The position numbers were made by a program, and so were the translations under genes. Below the pieces are notes generated by a model that was not told the DNA's origin, made no database searches, and saw nothing but the letters and a program-made list of their open reading frames with translations. DNA of 64,000 nucleotides, taken from positions 245,098,588 through 245,162,587 of the forward strand of contig NC_050099.1 in NCBI RefSeq assembly GCF_902167145.1, written 5' to 3'. Source of the stretch: Zea mays (taxonomy: Eukaryota; Streptophyta; Magnoliopsida; Poales; Poaceae). Of the stretch, positions 11,436 through 21,855 are shown piece by piece (within the stretch, counting starts at the first letter, position 1; each line of letters starts with the position of its first letter).

Positions 11436-12025
11436 TTAAGCGTAGAAGCGACGTAGCTGTTTGATGTTCCAAGCGTTGCCGTAGATCTCGCCTTGATTGT
11501 TGGCCAGCTTGTATGTTCCGGGCTTCAGAACTTTGGCGATGACGAACGGCCCTTCCCAGGGGGGCGTGAGCTTGTGCCTCCCTCGGGCGTCTTGTCGCAG
11601 CCGAAGCACCAGGTCGCCCACCTGGAGTTCTCGGGACCGGACCCCTCGAGCGTGGTAGCGTCGCAGGGACTGCTGGTACCGCGCCGAGTGTAGTAAGGCC
11701 CTGTCCCGAGCCTCCTCCAGCTGGTCCAGCGAATCTTCTCGACTAGCTTGGTTGCTTTGTTCGGTGTATGCCCTCGCCCTCGGGGAGCCGTATTCCAGGT
11801 CAGTGGGCAAGATAGCTTCAGCCCCGTAGACCAGGAAAAACGGCGTGAAGCCCGTGGCACGACTCGGCGTCGTCCTTAGGCTCCAGACCACCGAGGGGAG
11901 TTCCTTCATCCATCGCCTGCCGAACTGGTTGAGGTCGTTGTAGATCCGAGGCTTGAGTCCCTGTAGAATCATGCCGTTGGCACGCTCTACTTGCCCATTC
12001 GACATGGGATGAGCCACGGCGGCCA
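11436..12025 (-). pseudogene. Gypsy integrase, C-terminal part
   Basis: This frame holds the integrase core residues around AHPMSNGQVERANG, including the glutamate expected as the last acidic residue of the DDE triad. It continues through the region PSRATGFTPFFLVYGAEAI and the C-terminal DLVLRLRQ..PPWEGPFVI segment typical of plant Gypsy integrases, and ends in a stop at 11436-11438. It is out of frame with the upstream RNase H-integrase segment: the frame changes in a short GC-rich run near 12021-12025. It is in the same frame as gag and RT. The lesion could be real or a base-calling error. Confidence 0.9.
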
Positions 12026-13890
12026 GTCCACCCGGATATGATGATCCTCGCAAAAATCTAAGAATTTTTTGCCGGTGAACTGGGTGCCGTTGTCGGTGAT
12101 GATGGAGTTCGGGACCCCGAAGCGATGGATGATGTTGGTGAAGAATGCCACCGCCTGCTCGGACCTGATGCTGTTCAGAGGTCGGACCTCGATCCACTTG
12201 GAGAATTTGTCGATGGCGACCAGCAGGTGCGTGTAGCCCCCGGGCGCCTTTTGCAAGGGACCGACGAGGTCCAGACCCCACACAGCGAAGGGCCAGGTGA
12301 TGGGTATTGTCTGCAGAGCCTGAGCGGGCAGGCGTGTCCGCTTCGCATAGAACTGGCACCCTTCGCAGGTGCGGACAATTCTAGTGGCGTCAGCCACCGC
12401 CGTTGGCCAGTAGAAGCCTTGCCGGAAAGCATTTCCGACAAGGGCTCGGGGTGCCGCGTGGTGGCCGCAAGCCCCCGAGTGCACTTCTTGCAGCAGTTCC
12501 CGACCTTCGGCGATGGAGATGCATCGCTGGAGGATGCCCGAGGGGCTGCGATGGTAGAGCTCCTCTTCGTCGCCCAGCAAGACGAATGACTTGGCGCGTC
12601 GCGCTACCCGCCGAGCCTCGGCTTGGTCGAGGGGTAGCTCTCCTCGGTGGAGATATTGCAGGTACGGGGCCTGCCAATCTTGGTCTGGCGTGGCCCCGCT
12701 CTGCCCTTCCTCGACGTTCAATGCCCCGCCCTCGGGGGCCGAGGGTACCTCGGGCCGGGCCGAGGTTGGCTCGGGCTGAGCCGAGGGTACCTCGGGCCGA
12801 GCCGAGGGTACCTCGGGCTCGGGCGCGTCGTCGAGCTTGACGGAGGGTTGATGCAGATCCCGGGAGAAGACGTCCGGGGGGACTGTCGTTCGTCCCGAGG
12901 CTATCTTCGCCAGCTCGTCTGCGGTTTCGTTGTAGCGCCGAGCGATGTGGTTGAGCTCGAGCCCGAAGAACTTGTCTTCCAGGCGCCGGACCTCGTCGCG
13001 GTAGGCCTCCATCTTTGGGTCGCGGCAGTGGGAGTTCTTCATGACTTGGTCGATGACGAGCTGCGAATCACCGCGGGCGTCGAGGCGTCTGACCCCTAGC
13101 TCGATGGCGATCCGCAATCCGTTGACCAGAGCTTCGTACTCGGCCACATTGTTGGACGCCGGGAAGTGGAGGCGCAGCACGTAGCGCAAGTGCTTTCCGA
13201 GGGGCGAGATGAAGAGCAGGCCCGCACCGGCCCCCGTCTTCATCAGCGACCCGTCGAAAAACATGGTCCAGAGCTCCGGTTGGATCGGAGTCGTTGGTAG
13301 TTGGGTATCGACCCATTCAGCCACGAAATCCGCCAACACTTGGGACTTGATGGCCTTCCGAGGGGCGAACGAGATCGTTTCGCCCATGATCTCCACTGCC
13401 CACTTTGCGATCCTGCCCGAGGCCTCTCGGCACTGGATGATCTCCCCCAGGGGGAAGGATGACACCACAGTCACCAGATGGGACTCGAAGTAGTGTCGTA
13501 GCTTCCGCCTCGTCAGGATCACAGCATACAGCAGCTTTTGAACTTGTGGGTAGCGGATCTTAGTCTCGGACAGCACTTCGCTGATGAAGTAAACCGGCCT
13601 CTGAACGGGCAATGTATGCCCTTCCTCCTGCCTTTCGACCACAATCGCGGCGCTAACCACCTGAGTGGTCGCGGCGACGTAGACCAAGAGGGTTTCTCCG
13701 TCCGCCGGCGGCACCAAGACTGGCGCCTTTGTAAGGAGCGCCTTTAGGTTGCCGAGGGCTTCCTCGGCCTCAGGGGTCCAAGCGAAACATTCGGCCTTCC
13801 TTAAGAGGCGGTACAGAGGCAGACCTCTTTCGCCGAGGCGTGAGATGAAGCGGCTCAGGGCCGCGAGGCATCCCATGACCCTCTGTACCC
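12021..13890 (-). pseudogene. Gypsy RNase H plus integrase N-terminal part
   Basis: After the RT thumb region (CFAWTPEAEEAL, connection segment) comes a vestigial first RNase H with RPVYFISEVL. A second, archaeal-type RNase H follows with MFFDGS, VAEYEAL, DSQLV and YNETADELAKIAS, a known mark of the Tat lineage. A Pro/Glu-rich spacer with four near-repeats of PSARPEV leads to the integrase zinc-binding domain (HSGACGHH and CEGCQFY) and core start (WGLDLVGP, ITDNGTQF). This middle segment reads in a different frame from the segments before and after it, so frame changes bound it at both ends. Confidence 0.9.
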
Positions 13891-14705
13891 CTTTTTAAGT
13901 CCTTGATGGGTCCCATGCTGGTGATGGCCGCGATCTTCTCCGGGTTGGCCTCGATGCCTCGCTCGGAGACGATGAAACCTAGGAGCATGCCTCGGGGCAC
14001 CCCGAAGACACACTTCTCAGGATTAAGCTTGACTCCTTTCGCCTTGAGACACCGGAATGTCACTTCAAGGTCGGAGAGGAGGTCGGAAGCCTTCCGAGTC
14101 TTGACTACGATGTCATCGACGTAGGCCTCGACCGTGCGACCGATGTGTTCGCCGAACACATGGTTCATGCACCGCTGGTACGTCGCACCTGCATTCCTCA
14201 AGCCGAACGGCATGGTGACATAGCAGTACATGCCGAACGGCGTGATGAAAGAAGTCGCGAGCTGGTCGGACTCTTTCATTCGGATCTGGTGATACCCTGA
14301 GTAGGCATCGAGGAAGGACAGGGTTTCGCACCCAGCAGTGGAATCCACGATTTGGTCGATGCGAGGCAGAGGGTAGGGAACCTTCGGACATGCTTTGTTG
14401 AGACCAGTGTAGTCTACACACATCCGCCATTTCCCCCCTTTCTTCCTCACAAGCACAGGGTTGGCAAGCCATTCGGGATGGAATACCTCTTTGATGAACC
14501 CTGCCGCCATTAGCTTGTGGATCTCTTCGCCAATCGCTCTGCGCTTCTCCTCGTCGAATCGGCGCAGAGGCTGTCTGACGGGTCGGGCTCCGGCCCGAAT
14601 ATCCAGCGAGTGCTCGGCGACATCCCTCGGTATGCCGGGCATGTCCGAGGGACTCCACGCAAAGACGTCGGCGTTCGCGCGGAGAAAGTCGACGAGCACT
14701 GCTTC
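13890..14705 (-). pseudogene. Gypsy reverse transcriptase
   Basis: Classical RT blocks in order: ANPVLVRKKGGKWRMCVDY, FLDAYSGYHQI, PFGLRNAGATYQRCMN, and YVDDIVV with the catalytic aspartates, then LNPEKCVFGV and GFIVSERGIEANPEK. The frame is that of gag-protease, separated only by the amber codon at 14706-14708. It is left at a T-run (13892-13896 on the plus strand), after which RNase H continues in another frame. RT copies the element RNA within cytoplasmic capsid-like particles. Confidence 0.92.
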
Positions 14706-16721
14706 CTATTTGGGGTCGAGCCCGGAGCCGATCCGGATCTGCTTGGTGGTGTCGCCACTGGGGTCGAGGGGGACGGCCTTGACCGTCTCCGCTGGCTCGA
14801 AGTTGCCGGCATGGCGCTTCACGTCTGGGACCTCCTTGGAGAGGTTCTCCAGGTCGGCGATGAGGGCCTCGGACTCGGCGAGGGCCTCGGCGTACTCCAC
14901 GCACTCCACGTCGCATTCGAACGCGTGTTTGTACGTGGGGCCGACAGTGATGACCCCGTTGGGGCCCGGCATCTTGAGCTTCAGGTAGGTGTAGTTGGGG
15001 ACGGCCATGAACTTCGCGTAGCATGGCCTCCCTAGCACGGCGTGGTAGGTTCCTCGGAACCCGACCACTTCGAACGTCAGGGTCTCCCTTCGGAAGTTGG
15101 AGGGTGTCCCGAAGCAGACTGGGAGGTCGAGTCGCCCGAGGGGCTGGACGCGCTTCCCAGGGATGATCCCGTGGAAGGGCGCAGCGCCTGCTCGGACGGA
15201 GGACGGATCGACGCGCAGGAGCTTGAGGGTCTCGGCGTAGATGATGTTGAGGCAGCTGCCCCCGTCCATCAGGACCTTGGTGAGCCTGACATCGCCGACA
15301 ACGGGGTCGACGACGAGCGGGTATTTCCCCGGGCTCGGCACATGGTCGGGGTGGTCGGCTCGGTCGAAAGTGATGGGCTTGTCGGACCAGTCTAGGTAGA
15401 CTGGCGCCGCCACCTTCACCGAGCAGACCTCCCGGCGCTCTTGCTTGCGGTGCCGAGCCGAGGTGTTCGCCGCATGCCCTCCATAGATCATGAAGCAGTC
15501 GCGGACCTCGGGGAACCCCCCTGCTGGGTGTTCTTCGTTCTTGTCGTCGTCGTGGGCCCTGCCACCCTCGGCGGGTGGCCCGGCCCTGTGGAAATGACGC
15601 CGAAGCATAACGCACTCCTCGAGGGTGTGCTTGACGGGCCCCTGATGGTAGGGGCACGGCTCCTTGAGCATCTTGTCGAAGAGGTTTGCACCTCCGGGGG
15701 GCTTCCGAGGGTTCTTATACTCGGCGGCGGCGACAAGGTCCGCGTCTGCGGCGTCGCGTTTCGATTGCGACTTCTTCTTGCCTTTCTTCTTGGCGCCGCG
15801 CGGAGCAGACGCCTCGGGGGCTTCTTCCGATGGGCGGCCCTGGGGCTGCTTGTCCTTTCGGAAGATAGCCTCGACTGCCTCCTGGCCAGAGGCGAACTTG
15901 GTGGCGATGTCCATCAGCTCGCTCGCCCTGGTGGGGGTTTTGCGACCCAGCTTGCTCACCAGGTCGCGGCAAGTGGTGCCGGCGAGGAACGCGCCGATGA
16001 CATTCGAGTCGGTGATGTTGGGCAGCTCGGTGCGCTGCTTCGAGAATCGCCGGATGTAGTCCCGGAGCGACTCCCCCGGCTGTTGCCGGCAGCTTCGAAG
16101 GTCCCAGGAATTCCCGGGGCGCACGTATGTGCCCTGGAAATTGCCAGCGAAGGCTTGGACCAAGTCGTCCCAGTTGGAAATCTGCCCCGGAGGCAGGTGC
16201 TCCAACCAGGCGCGAGCAGTGTCGGAGAGGAACAGGGGGAGGTTGCGGATGATGAGGTTGTCGTCGTCCGTTCCACCCAGTTGGCAGGCAAGGCGGTAGT
16301 CCGCGAGCCACAGTTCCGGTCTCGTTTCCCCCGAGTACTTTGTGATAGTAGTCGGGGGTCGGATCCGGGTCGGGAATGGCGCCCGTCGGATGGCCCGACT
16401 GAAAGCCTGCGGACCGGGTGGCTCGGGCGAAGGACTCCGATCCTCCCCGCTGTCGTAGCGTCCCCCACGCCTGGGGTGGTAGCCTCGGCGCACCCTTTCG
16501 TCGAGGTGAGCCCGACGGTCGCATCGATGGTGCTCGTTGCCGAGGTGGGCCGGGGCCGCAGGCGCGGTGTTGCGCGTGCGCCCGGTGTAGACCGAGGCTT
16601 CCCGCATGAATCGGGAAGTCGCGGCATGAGGTTCCGAGGGATATCCTTGCCTCCGGGATGCAGTGCTCTCGGCCCGCCGGGCCGCAGCGCCTTCCAGGAG
16701 ATTCTTGAGTTCTCCCTGGAT
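14706..16721 (-). pseudogene. Gypsy gag (main part) and aspartic protease
   Basis: In frame with the N-terminal gag ORF and separated from it by a TGA at 16722-16724. The gag core contains ITKYSGETRPELWL, DTARAWLEHLP, FAGNFQGTYV and ESLRDYIRRFSKQ, typical of plant retrotransposon gag. A lysine-rich stretch (KKKGKKKSQSKR) and a CPYHQGPVKHTLEEC zinc-knuckle-like motif follow. The protease has VLMDGGSCLNIIYAETL, with DGGS in place of the usual D(T/S)G, as known in Tat-type elements. The segment ends in AAA TAG just before RT, which may be a nonsense mutation or a readthrough stop. Confidence 0.9.
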
Positions 16722-17954
16722 TCACCGACCCTCGGTGGTTGACGGCTCCGGCATCGCGCGGATGAACATTGCTGCAGTTGCCAGGTTCTGACCGACACCG
16801 CTGGATGCGGGCGGCGGCCTGATCCTGACGTCATTGGCGACGCGGTGCTGGGGACCTTGGGGCAGATGACGTATTTCCCCGGCCAGGGGTTGGCCCACCC
16901 ATGCCTGTCCGACGTCTCGACGGATCGGCTCAAGTGCTCCTGTTTCCTCGTTGAGCCTGGCCTGTGCCTCGCGGACTCGCTCGAGTTGTGGGTCGTAACC
17001 CCCCGCCGGAGCGGGGACCACAGCTAGCTCCCGTGGGATGTCGGCGCGAGGCACCGGCCTAGGGAGATCACCATCCTCCGGCATGCCAAGGTGGTTGCCT
17101 TCGGTGGGATCCCCTAGCTCGACGTGGAAACATTCGCGGCTTGGGCCGCAGCTCTCGTCGCCAAGGCTGCGGCTTCCATCGGAATAGTCGGACAGACAGT
17201 AGTCACATGCGGTCATGAAGTCCCGCACGGCACTGGGGTTGCCAAGTCCGGAGAAATCCCAACCGATGCTGGGATTGTCATCTTCCTCGGACCCAGAGGG
17301 CCCGTAGGTCGAGACGTCCGTCAGTCGGTCCCAGGGCGACCGCATACAGAACCTCAGTGGGGTTGCACTCGCCTCAATGAGGGCGCCCGCCAAAACGAGG
17401 TCGTTTGGCGGGTTGAGGCCGAGTTGAAATGACGCAAGATGGGAGTCAGTTGTTACCTCTTGGTCGACGAGGAGCGACGTAGTCACATCGGGGACTGGTT
17501 GCGCCGTCATCTCTGGTTCGAGGGCGACGTCCTGCAGGCTTTCCGCGAGCGCGCCGGCGTCGTCTTCTTGCTCGGGGTCATCGTGCCGCGGGGGGACGGC
17601 GCTTGCCTCCGTCTTGAACGCGAGGTCGATGTCCGGCGTGCCTTCCGTCGGGGCGTCGGGGGCGTCGATTCGCTCGACGGCCGGCGAAGCGTGGCCTCCC
17701 GTCTGGCCTCGACGGCCCCGCCTCCTCCTCCGTTGGCGGGGGAGAGAACGGAGCGAGCCCGAATGTAGCTTTTCCACCACGCGGGGTAGACGTCGTCGAT
17801 TCCGCCGCCGGCGGGCGGGTTGTCGTCCGCCATTGTCGTAGTCGCGCGGCGGTGGAAGAAGCGTCATGTCGTAGCTGCCGTCGAAGGACATGAACTCGAG
17901 AGTCCCGAAACGAAGCACCGTCCCGGGCCGGAGAGGTTGCTGGAGACTGCCCAT
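16722..17954 (-). pseudogene. Gypsy gag polyprotein, N-terminal leader ORF
   Basis: The ATG at 17952-17954 lies only about 40 bases beyond the primer-binding site and opens a 410-codon frame shared with gag, RT and the integrase C-terminus. It begins MGSLQQPLRPGTVLRFG, then has an Arg-rich tract, an acidic central region (EEDDNPS) and a GGYDPQLERVREAQARLNEE coiled-coil-like stretch. It stops at a TGA whose sense precursor is most simply CGA. Related retroelement fragments in this window at 24.7 and 52.4 kb begin with comparable V-F/I-R-FG/RS segments after their primer sites. Confidence 0.8.
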
Positions 17955-17994
17955 CTGGAGCTTGACGGGGAGCTGTTCGTCAGCACGCAGCAGG

Positions 17995-18012
17995 CCCCTA
18001 CCTGGCGCGCCA
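17995..18012 (-). promoter_or_regulatory. Primer-binding site, probably tRNA-Arg(CCU)
   Basis: The plus strand reads CCCCTACCTGGCGCGCCA, two bases from the LTR edge. As I recall it, this equals the 3' end of plant tRNA-Arg(CCU) with CCA added; the minus strand (the RNA sense) is its complement. An 18-base match is a normal primer length. Confidence 0.75.
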
Positions 18013-18316
18013 ACTGTCGGCGTTTCGAGACAGGGGGGTCCCTAAGCCGACGAGTGAGTGTGCTGCGTGCCCCAGCCCAGATGGGTCGAGCGCGTGGGCG
18101 AGCGCGGAGGGGGGAGAGGCGAGGCGGCCGGAGCCGAGCGTGAGAGAGGTGGAAGTCCCGCGGCCTTCGTGTTCGTCCCGCGCCCAGGTCGGGTGCGCTT
18201 GCAGTAGGGGGGTTACAAGCGTCCACGCGGGTGAGGGAAGCGAGCGGCCCCAAGAGAGCGCCTGTCCCGTCCTCGGTCCCGCGCGGCCAACCTTCTCTGA
18301 GAAGGCCCTGGTCCTT

Positions 18317-18326
18317 CCTTTTATAG
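18317..18326 (-). promoter_or_regulatory. TATA box of the Gypsy 5' LTR
   Basis: Reads CTATAAAAGG on the minus strand, the direction of gag-pol. The start of R should lie some 25-35 bases further toward lower coordinates. The 3' LTR has the same box at 6311-6320. Confidence 0.6.
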
Positions 18327-18833
18327 TCGTAAGGAGAGGACCCAGGTGTACAATGGGGATGTAGCAGAGTGCTACGTGTCTAGCGGAGGGAGAGCTAGTG
18401 TCCTAGGTACATGCCGATGTGGCAGCCGGAGAGATCTGGGCATCCTGCTGGCGTGATGTCGTGGCTATCGGAGGTGCGGCGGAGCCTGATGGAGGGACAG
18501 CTGTTGGAGCGGTCGAGTCCCTGCTGACGTTGTCCTGCTGCCGTAAGAGAGCTGGGGGCCGCCGTCGTCATAGAGCTCGTGGAGCGCCATCATTGCCCCT
18601 CTGGCGGAGCTGGCCGGACGAGACGCCGGTCTTGTTCTCCGTGACCCGAGTCGATTCGGGGTAGGATGATGATGACGTTTCCTGTTGACGTGGCGGTCTG
18701 TGCTCTAGGCAGGGCGACGTGGGGTTTCCTCCGAAGCCAAGGTTGAGTCTGCCTTCTGCTGCCGTGGCCGAGCCCGAGCCAGGGGGTCGGGCGAGGCGGA
18801 AGTCGTCCGGCCGAGGCCAGGGCGGAGTCCGAG

Positions 18834-19094
18834 CCCTGGGGTCGGGCGAGGCGGAGTTTCGTCGTCTTCCGGGTCTTAGCCCGAGTCCGAGCCCTGGGGT
18901 CGGGCGGAGTGGAGTTCGTCGTCTTCCGGGTCTTAGCCTGAGTCCGAGCCCTGGGGTCGGGCGGAGCGGAGTTCGCCGTCTTCCGGGTCCTAGCCCGAGT
19001 CCGAGCCCTGGGGTCGGGCGGAGTGGAGTTCGCCGTCTTCCGGGTCTTAGCCCGAGTCCGAGCCCTGGGGTCGGGCGGAGCGGAGTTCGCCGTG
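18834..19094. repeat. 57-bp tandem repeat array in the 5' LTR
   Basis: The same array and copy number as at 6828-7088, with one visible C/T difference in the second unit. Equal copy number fits recent reverse transcription from one template. Confidence 0.9.
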
Positions 19095-19729
19095 GCGCCT
19101 TTGGCAAGGCCTAATTGCCTGTCAGACTCACTCTGTCGAGTGGCACTGCAGTCGGAGTGGCGCAGGCGGCGCTGTCCTTCTGTCAGACTGGCCAGTGGAG
19201 CGGTGGAGTGACGGCGGTCACCTCGGCTCTGCCGGGGGCGCGTGTCAGGATAGAGGTGTCAGGCCACCTTTGCGTTAAATGCCCCTGCAATTTGGTCAGT
19301 CGGTGTGGTGATTTAGTCAAGGTTGCTTCTGAGCGAAGCCAAGACCTTGGGCAAGCCGGTGATGTGTCCGCCATAAAAAGGGGGCCTCGGGCGAGACGGA
19401 AGTCTCTCGAGGTCGGCTGCCTTCGGCCGAGGCTAGGCTCGGGTGAAGCGTGATCGAGTCACTCGTGTGGACTGATCCCTGACTTAATCGTGCCCATCAG
19501 GCCTTTGCAGCTTTATGCTGATGGGGGTTACCAGCTGAGAATTAGGCGTCTTGAGGGTACCCCTAATTATGGTCCCGACAGTATTCGTATTCGATTTTAA
19601 TATAGATGTCAAATGGATATATCCGAATTCGATTTATAGTACTTTTCTCTATCCGATTCCATATTTGTATTCGAAAAAACTATGAAACATCCGATGCTAT
19701 CCGTATTCGTGAAAAAAATGTTCCATGTA

Positions 19730-19873
19730 AAATTTACAAGATCGTTGGGGTAGCTTTTTTTTTACTCGATCGGTCTTTAAACCAGCACCAAAATTTGCCA
19801 AGCTTCACCGCTGTACTAGATAGCCACCAGTAGTACTATAGAGAGCGATAGGACACCCATCCTAAAGCTACTA
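19730..19873 (+). repeat. Direct repeat, right copy (flanks the Gypsy element)
   Basis: Partner of 5633-5774. With the Gypsy element removed, the two copies lie about 380 bp apart, so the duplication pre-dates the insertion. Confidence 0.88.
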
Positions 19874-20134
19874 GTAGTTATAGTAGACCATAGGCTGTGA
19901 CAATGAATATGGTTTTGGGGGAGACCTCTATGTCAGAGCCGAGGCAGTTGATTAATTACTTGTGCGGATAATCACAAGGAACAAGTTTTTGTTTTGTTAC
20001 TATATAGCTGCAAGTAGTGCATGCACATCCGATAAGGAGGATGATACCAGAATATAGAAGATATGCCACTTGTTGGCGCCACACATCGGCCGTGACGCAT
20101 GCATGCATATCTGATAAGGGAACGCTAATAATGT

Positions 20135-20296
20135 AATCCATCCGCCCTAAAATATTAGTGGTTTTAGCCCTTCTAATTTTATGTCTATATTCAAATGGGT
20201 AACAATAAATCTAGACATATATATAAAACACATAAATCAAGTATTGTACGAATCTAGTAAAATGCTAAAACGGCTAATATTTTGGAATGAATGGAG
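20135..20296. mobile_element. Stowaway-like MITE
   Basis: A 162-bp element with TA on both sides. The left end ATCCATCCGCCCTAAAATATT and the reverse complement of the right end, CTCCATTCATTCCAAAATATT, form an imperfect inverted repeat that continues into GTTTTAGC. TA duplication and CTCC-type ends are the Tc1/Mariner Stowaway hallmark. Confidence 0.8.
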
Positions 20297-21149
20297 TACA
20301 GCTCCATTGCCAATCCTCACGTTTGTGAATTTTTTAATCTTATTGTTCTCTTATATTTAATAATGGATGCAGTATTAGCTAGTTGAATTAAAGGAACATT
20401 TTTCAGTAGTTTGGTACATATTTTTTTTTGGCAATTTGTGTCGTGTTAGAATACAAGCAAATCATGTGTCTCTTTCTATCAGCTTAAGTTTTAGGTTAAA
20501 CTGATCGATACGGTGTACATAACTTAACATGGCGTTAAAGGCAGATGTTTCAAGTTTAAATTACTACAGTAAAAACGTAAATCTCCGACAGCTTTCTTAT
20601 GTCCGAGCGCTTGTGGTGGCCATCGAAAATAACGAAGTATCTCCGACGGCTGTCAGACAGCCGTCGGACATAAGGGATTTTAACCGCGCAAGCCAGGCAG
20701 CACTGTTTCATTTGCATCTTCACCGCGCCTTGGAATTCTCTGCCCGTCGTCGTCGCCCCGTCGCCGCCCCACCCGCCGGGCTGCCCCGTCGCCCCCGCGA
20801 CCGCCATCGCCGTGCTGCCCCGCCGCCCCCGCCACCGCCACCGCCACCGCCGTGCTGCCCCGCCCCCGCCGATCACCCGCGCAGTCGTCCCCGCCACCGC
20901 CATGCTGCCCCGTCGCCGCCGGCCGCAGCCCCGCCCGCGCCGGACCTCCCCCGCCCCGCACTCTCAAGTGAGTAATTTAAGTATTATTTTGTATATATTA
21001 ATATTGTTTTGTAGTTGCAATTTTTGTTATTAGATAATTAATATGTTAAATATTGTTTAATTTATTATGTGCGATGGCCGAAATTTGATTATGTAATTAA
21101 TTTAGTTTGTTTTCGTTTACTTAGTGATGCTTAGATAATTTAAACTTTT

Positions 21150-21310
21150 AATTTCCGAGGGTAATTATTATGCCCTCAGAAATAAGATCATTTTATATGA
21201 TTTGTCACCCATAACAATGTTATGTAGTGGTGCCTATATAATTTAAACTATTAATTTCCGAGGGTAATTATAATGCCCTCGGAAATAAGGTCATTTTATA
21301 TGATTTAGGG
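21150..21310. repeat. Internal direct repeat, two copies of about 60 bp
   Basis: TTTCCGAGGGTAATTA, TGCCCTC and AAATAAG.TCATTTTATATG occur at about 21151-21204 and 21251-21306. Each copy follows a TTAATTT..ATTAATTT stretch. They lie in the non-coding part of the CACTA-like element. Confidence 0.8.
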
Positions 21311-21401
21311 TCCCGTGAAATGATTTTCCTTATATTAGTGTGGTTTATTAGATTAGGGACGTGATTTACTTAACTAATCAAGTTAACATCTCGTATCTAG
21401 T

Positions 21402-21530
21402 ATGGAGGAGGATCGTCGATGGATGTATGAAGGTTGGAAGAAAAGAGGTGCTCTATCAAGTGAGTGGGTTGCCAAGACTGATGCTTTTCTCGACCGTGCT
21501 TTTGCTCGGTCAGAGACTGGAACCGATGTT
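21402..21530 (+). pseudogene. Transposase-associated domain fragment, CACTA
   Basis: Translates to MEEDRRWMYEGWKKRG followed by SSEWVAKTDAFLDRAF. The family pattern DR.WMY..........F...V..F...A is that of the N-terminal transposase-associated domain of CACTA TNP2-type proteins (Pfam Transpos_assoc, from memory). Only about 40 codons survive before the frame runs into subterminal repeats. There is no catalytic region, so the fragment is inactive. It confirms the CACTA assignment of the surrounding element. Confidence 0.7.
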
Positions 21531-21589
21531 TGTGCAAATGTCAGATTTTTTAAAATACAGAATTTTGTGCAATTTCTGAAATTTGTTAT

Positions 21590-21855
21590 GTCCGACGACC
21601 TAGCCAAGCCGTCTGACATAACGAATGTGGGTCCCACCAGTCGACCGGAAAACGGTTGACAGCCGTTATCTCCGACGGTTGGTTGCGGCCGCCGGAGATA
21701 CATTATGTCCGACGGCCGCCGTCGGACATAACCCTATTTCTGACGCCTTATGTCCGACGGCTAGAGACCGTCGGAGATAACCCAAAACCGTCGGACATAA
21801 GCTACTTCCGACGGCTTAAGGCTTATGTCCGACGGTTTTGGCCATCGGAAGTCAA
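21590..21855. repeat. Subterminal TTATGTCCGACGG repeats
   Basis: At least ten copies of TATGTCCGACG(G/A) or its complement CCGTCGGACATAA, many as closely spaced inverted pairs such as GTCCGACGGCCGCCGTCGGAC near 21707. In active CACTA elements such words bind the TNPA-type protein; that role is known for the family, not shown here. Confidence 0.8.

Larger units (their letters stand above)
6010..19580 (-). mobile_element. Complete Ty3/Gypsy LTR retrotransposon, Tat-type
   Basis: A 13,571-bp element bounded by TGTCGG..CCGACA and flanked by the 5-bp target duplication GTATT (6005-6009 and 19581-19585). The order on the minus strand is 5' LTR, primer-binding site, gag, protease, RT, a second RNase H of the type found after RT in Tat elements, integrase, a long 3' non-coding region, purine-rich tract, 3' LTR. 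By eye the LTRs differ at about five substitutions and two 1-bp indels over 1,566 bp, which indicates recent insertion. Gag-pol is interrupted by two in-frame stops and two frame changes, so the copy is probably not autonomous. The RT-to-integrase order makes it Gypsy, not Copia; the named maize family was not determined. Confidence 0.95.
18015..19580 (-). repeat. 5' LTR of the Gypsy element
   Basis: A 1,566-bp LTR almost identical to 6010-7575. Differences seen: C/T and an extra C near 18055-18072, A/C near 18523, C/T near 18551, T/C near 18779, C/T near 18918, and a missing C just before the terminal CGACA. It should drive transcription toward lower coordinates. Confidence 0.95.

Noticed and set aside
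14113..16742. Long plus- and minus-strand frames (up to 514 codons) over the gag-protease region
   Set aside because: They are shadows of the real gag-protease frame in very GC-rich DNA, with Arg/Pro-rich, low-information translations.
20529..20975. 148-codon frame with long proline/arginine tracts
   Set aside because: Low-complexity translation of a GC-rich block within a CACTA relic; no domain.
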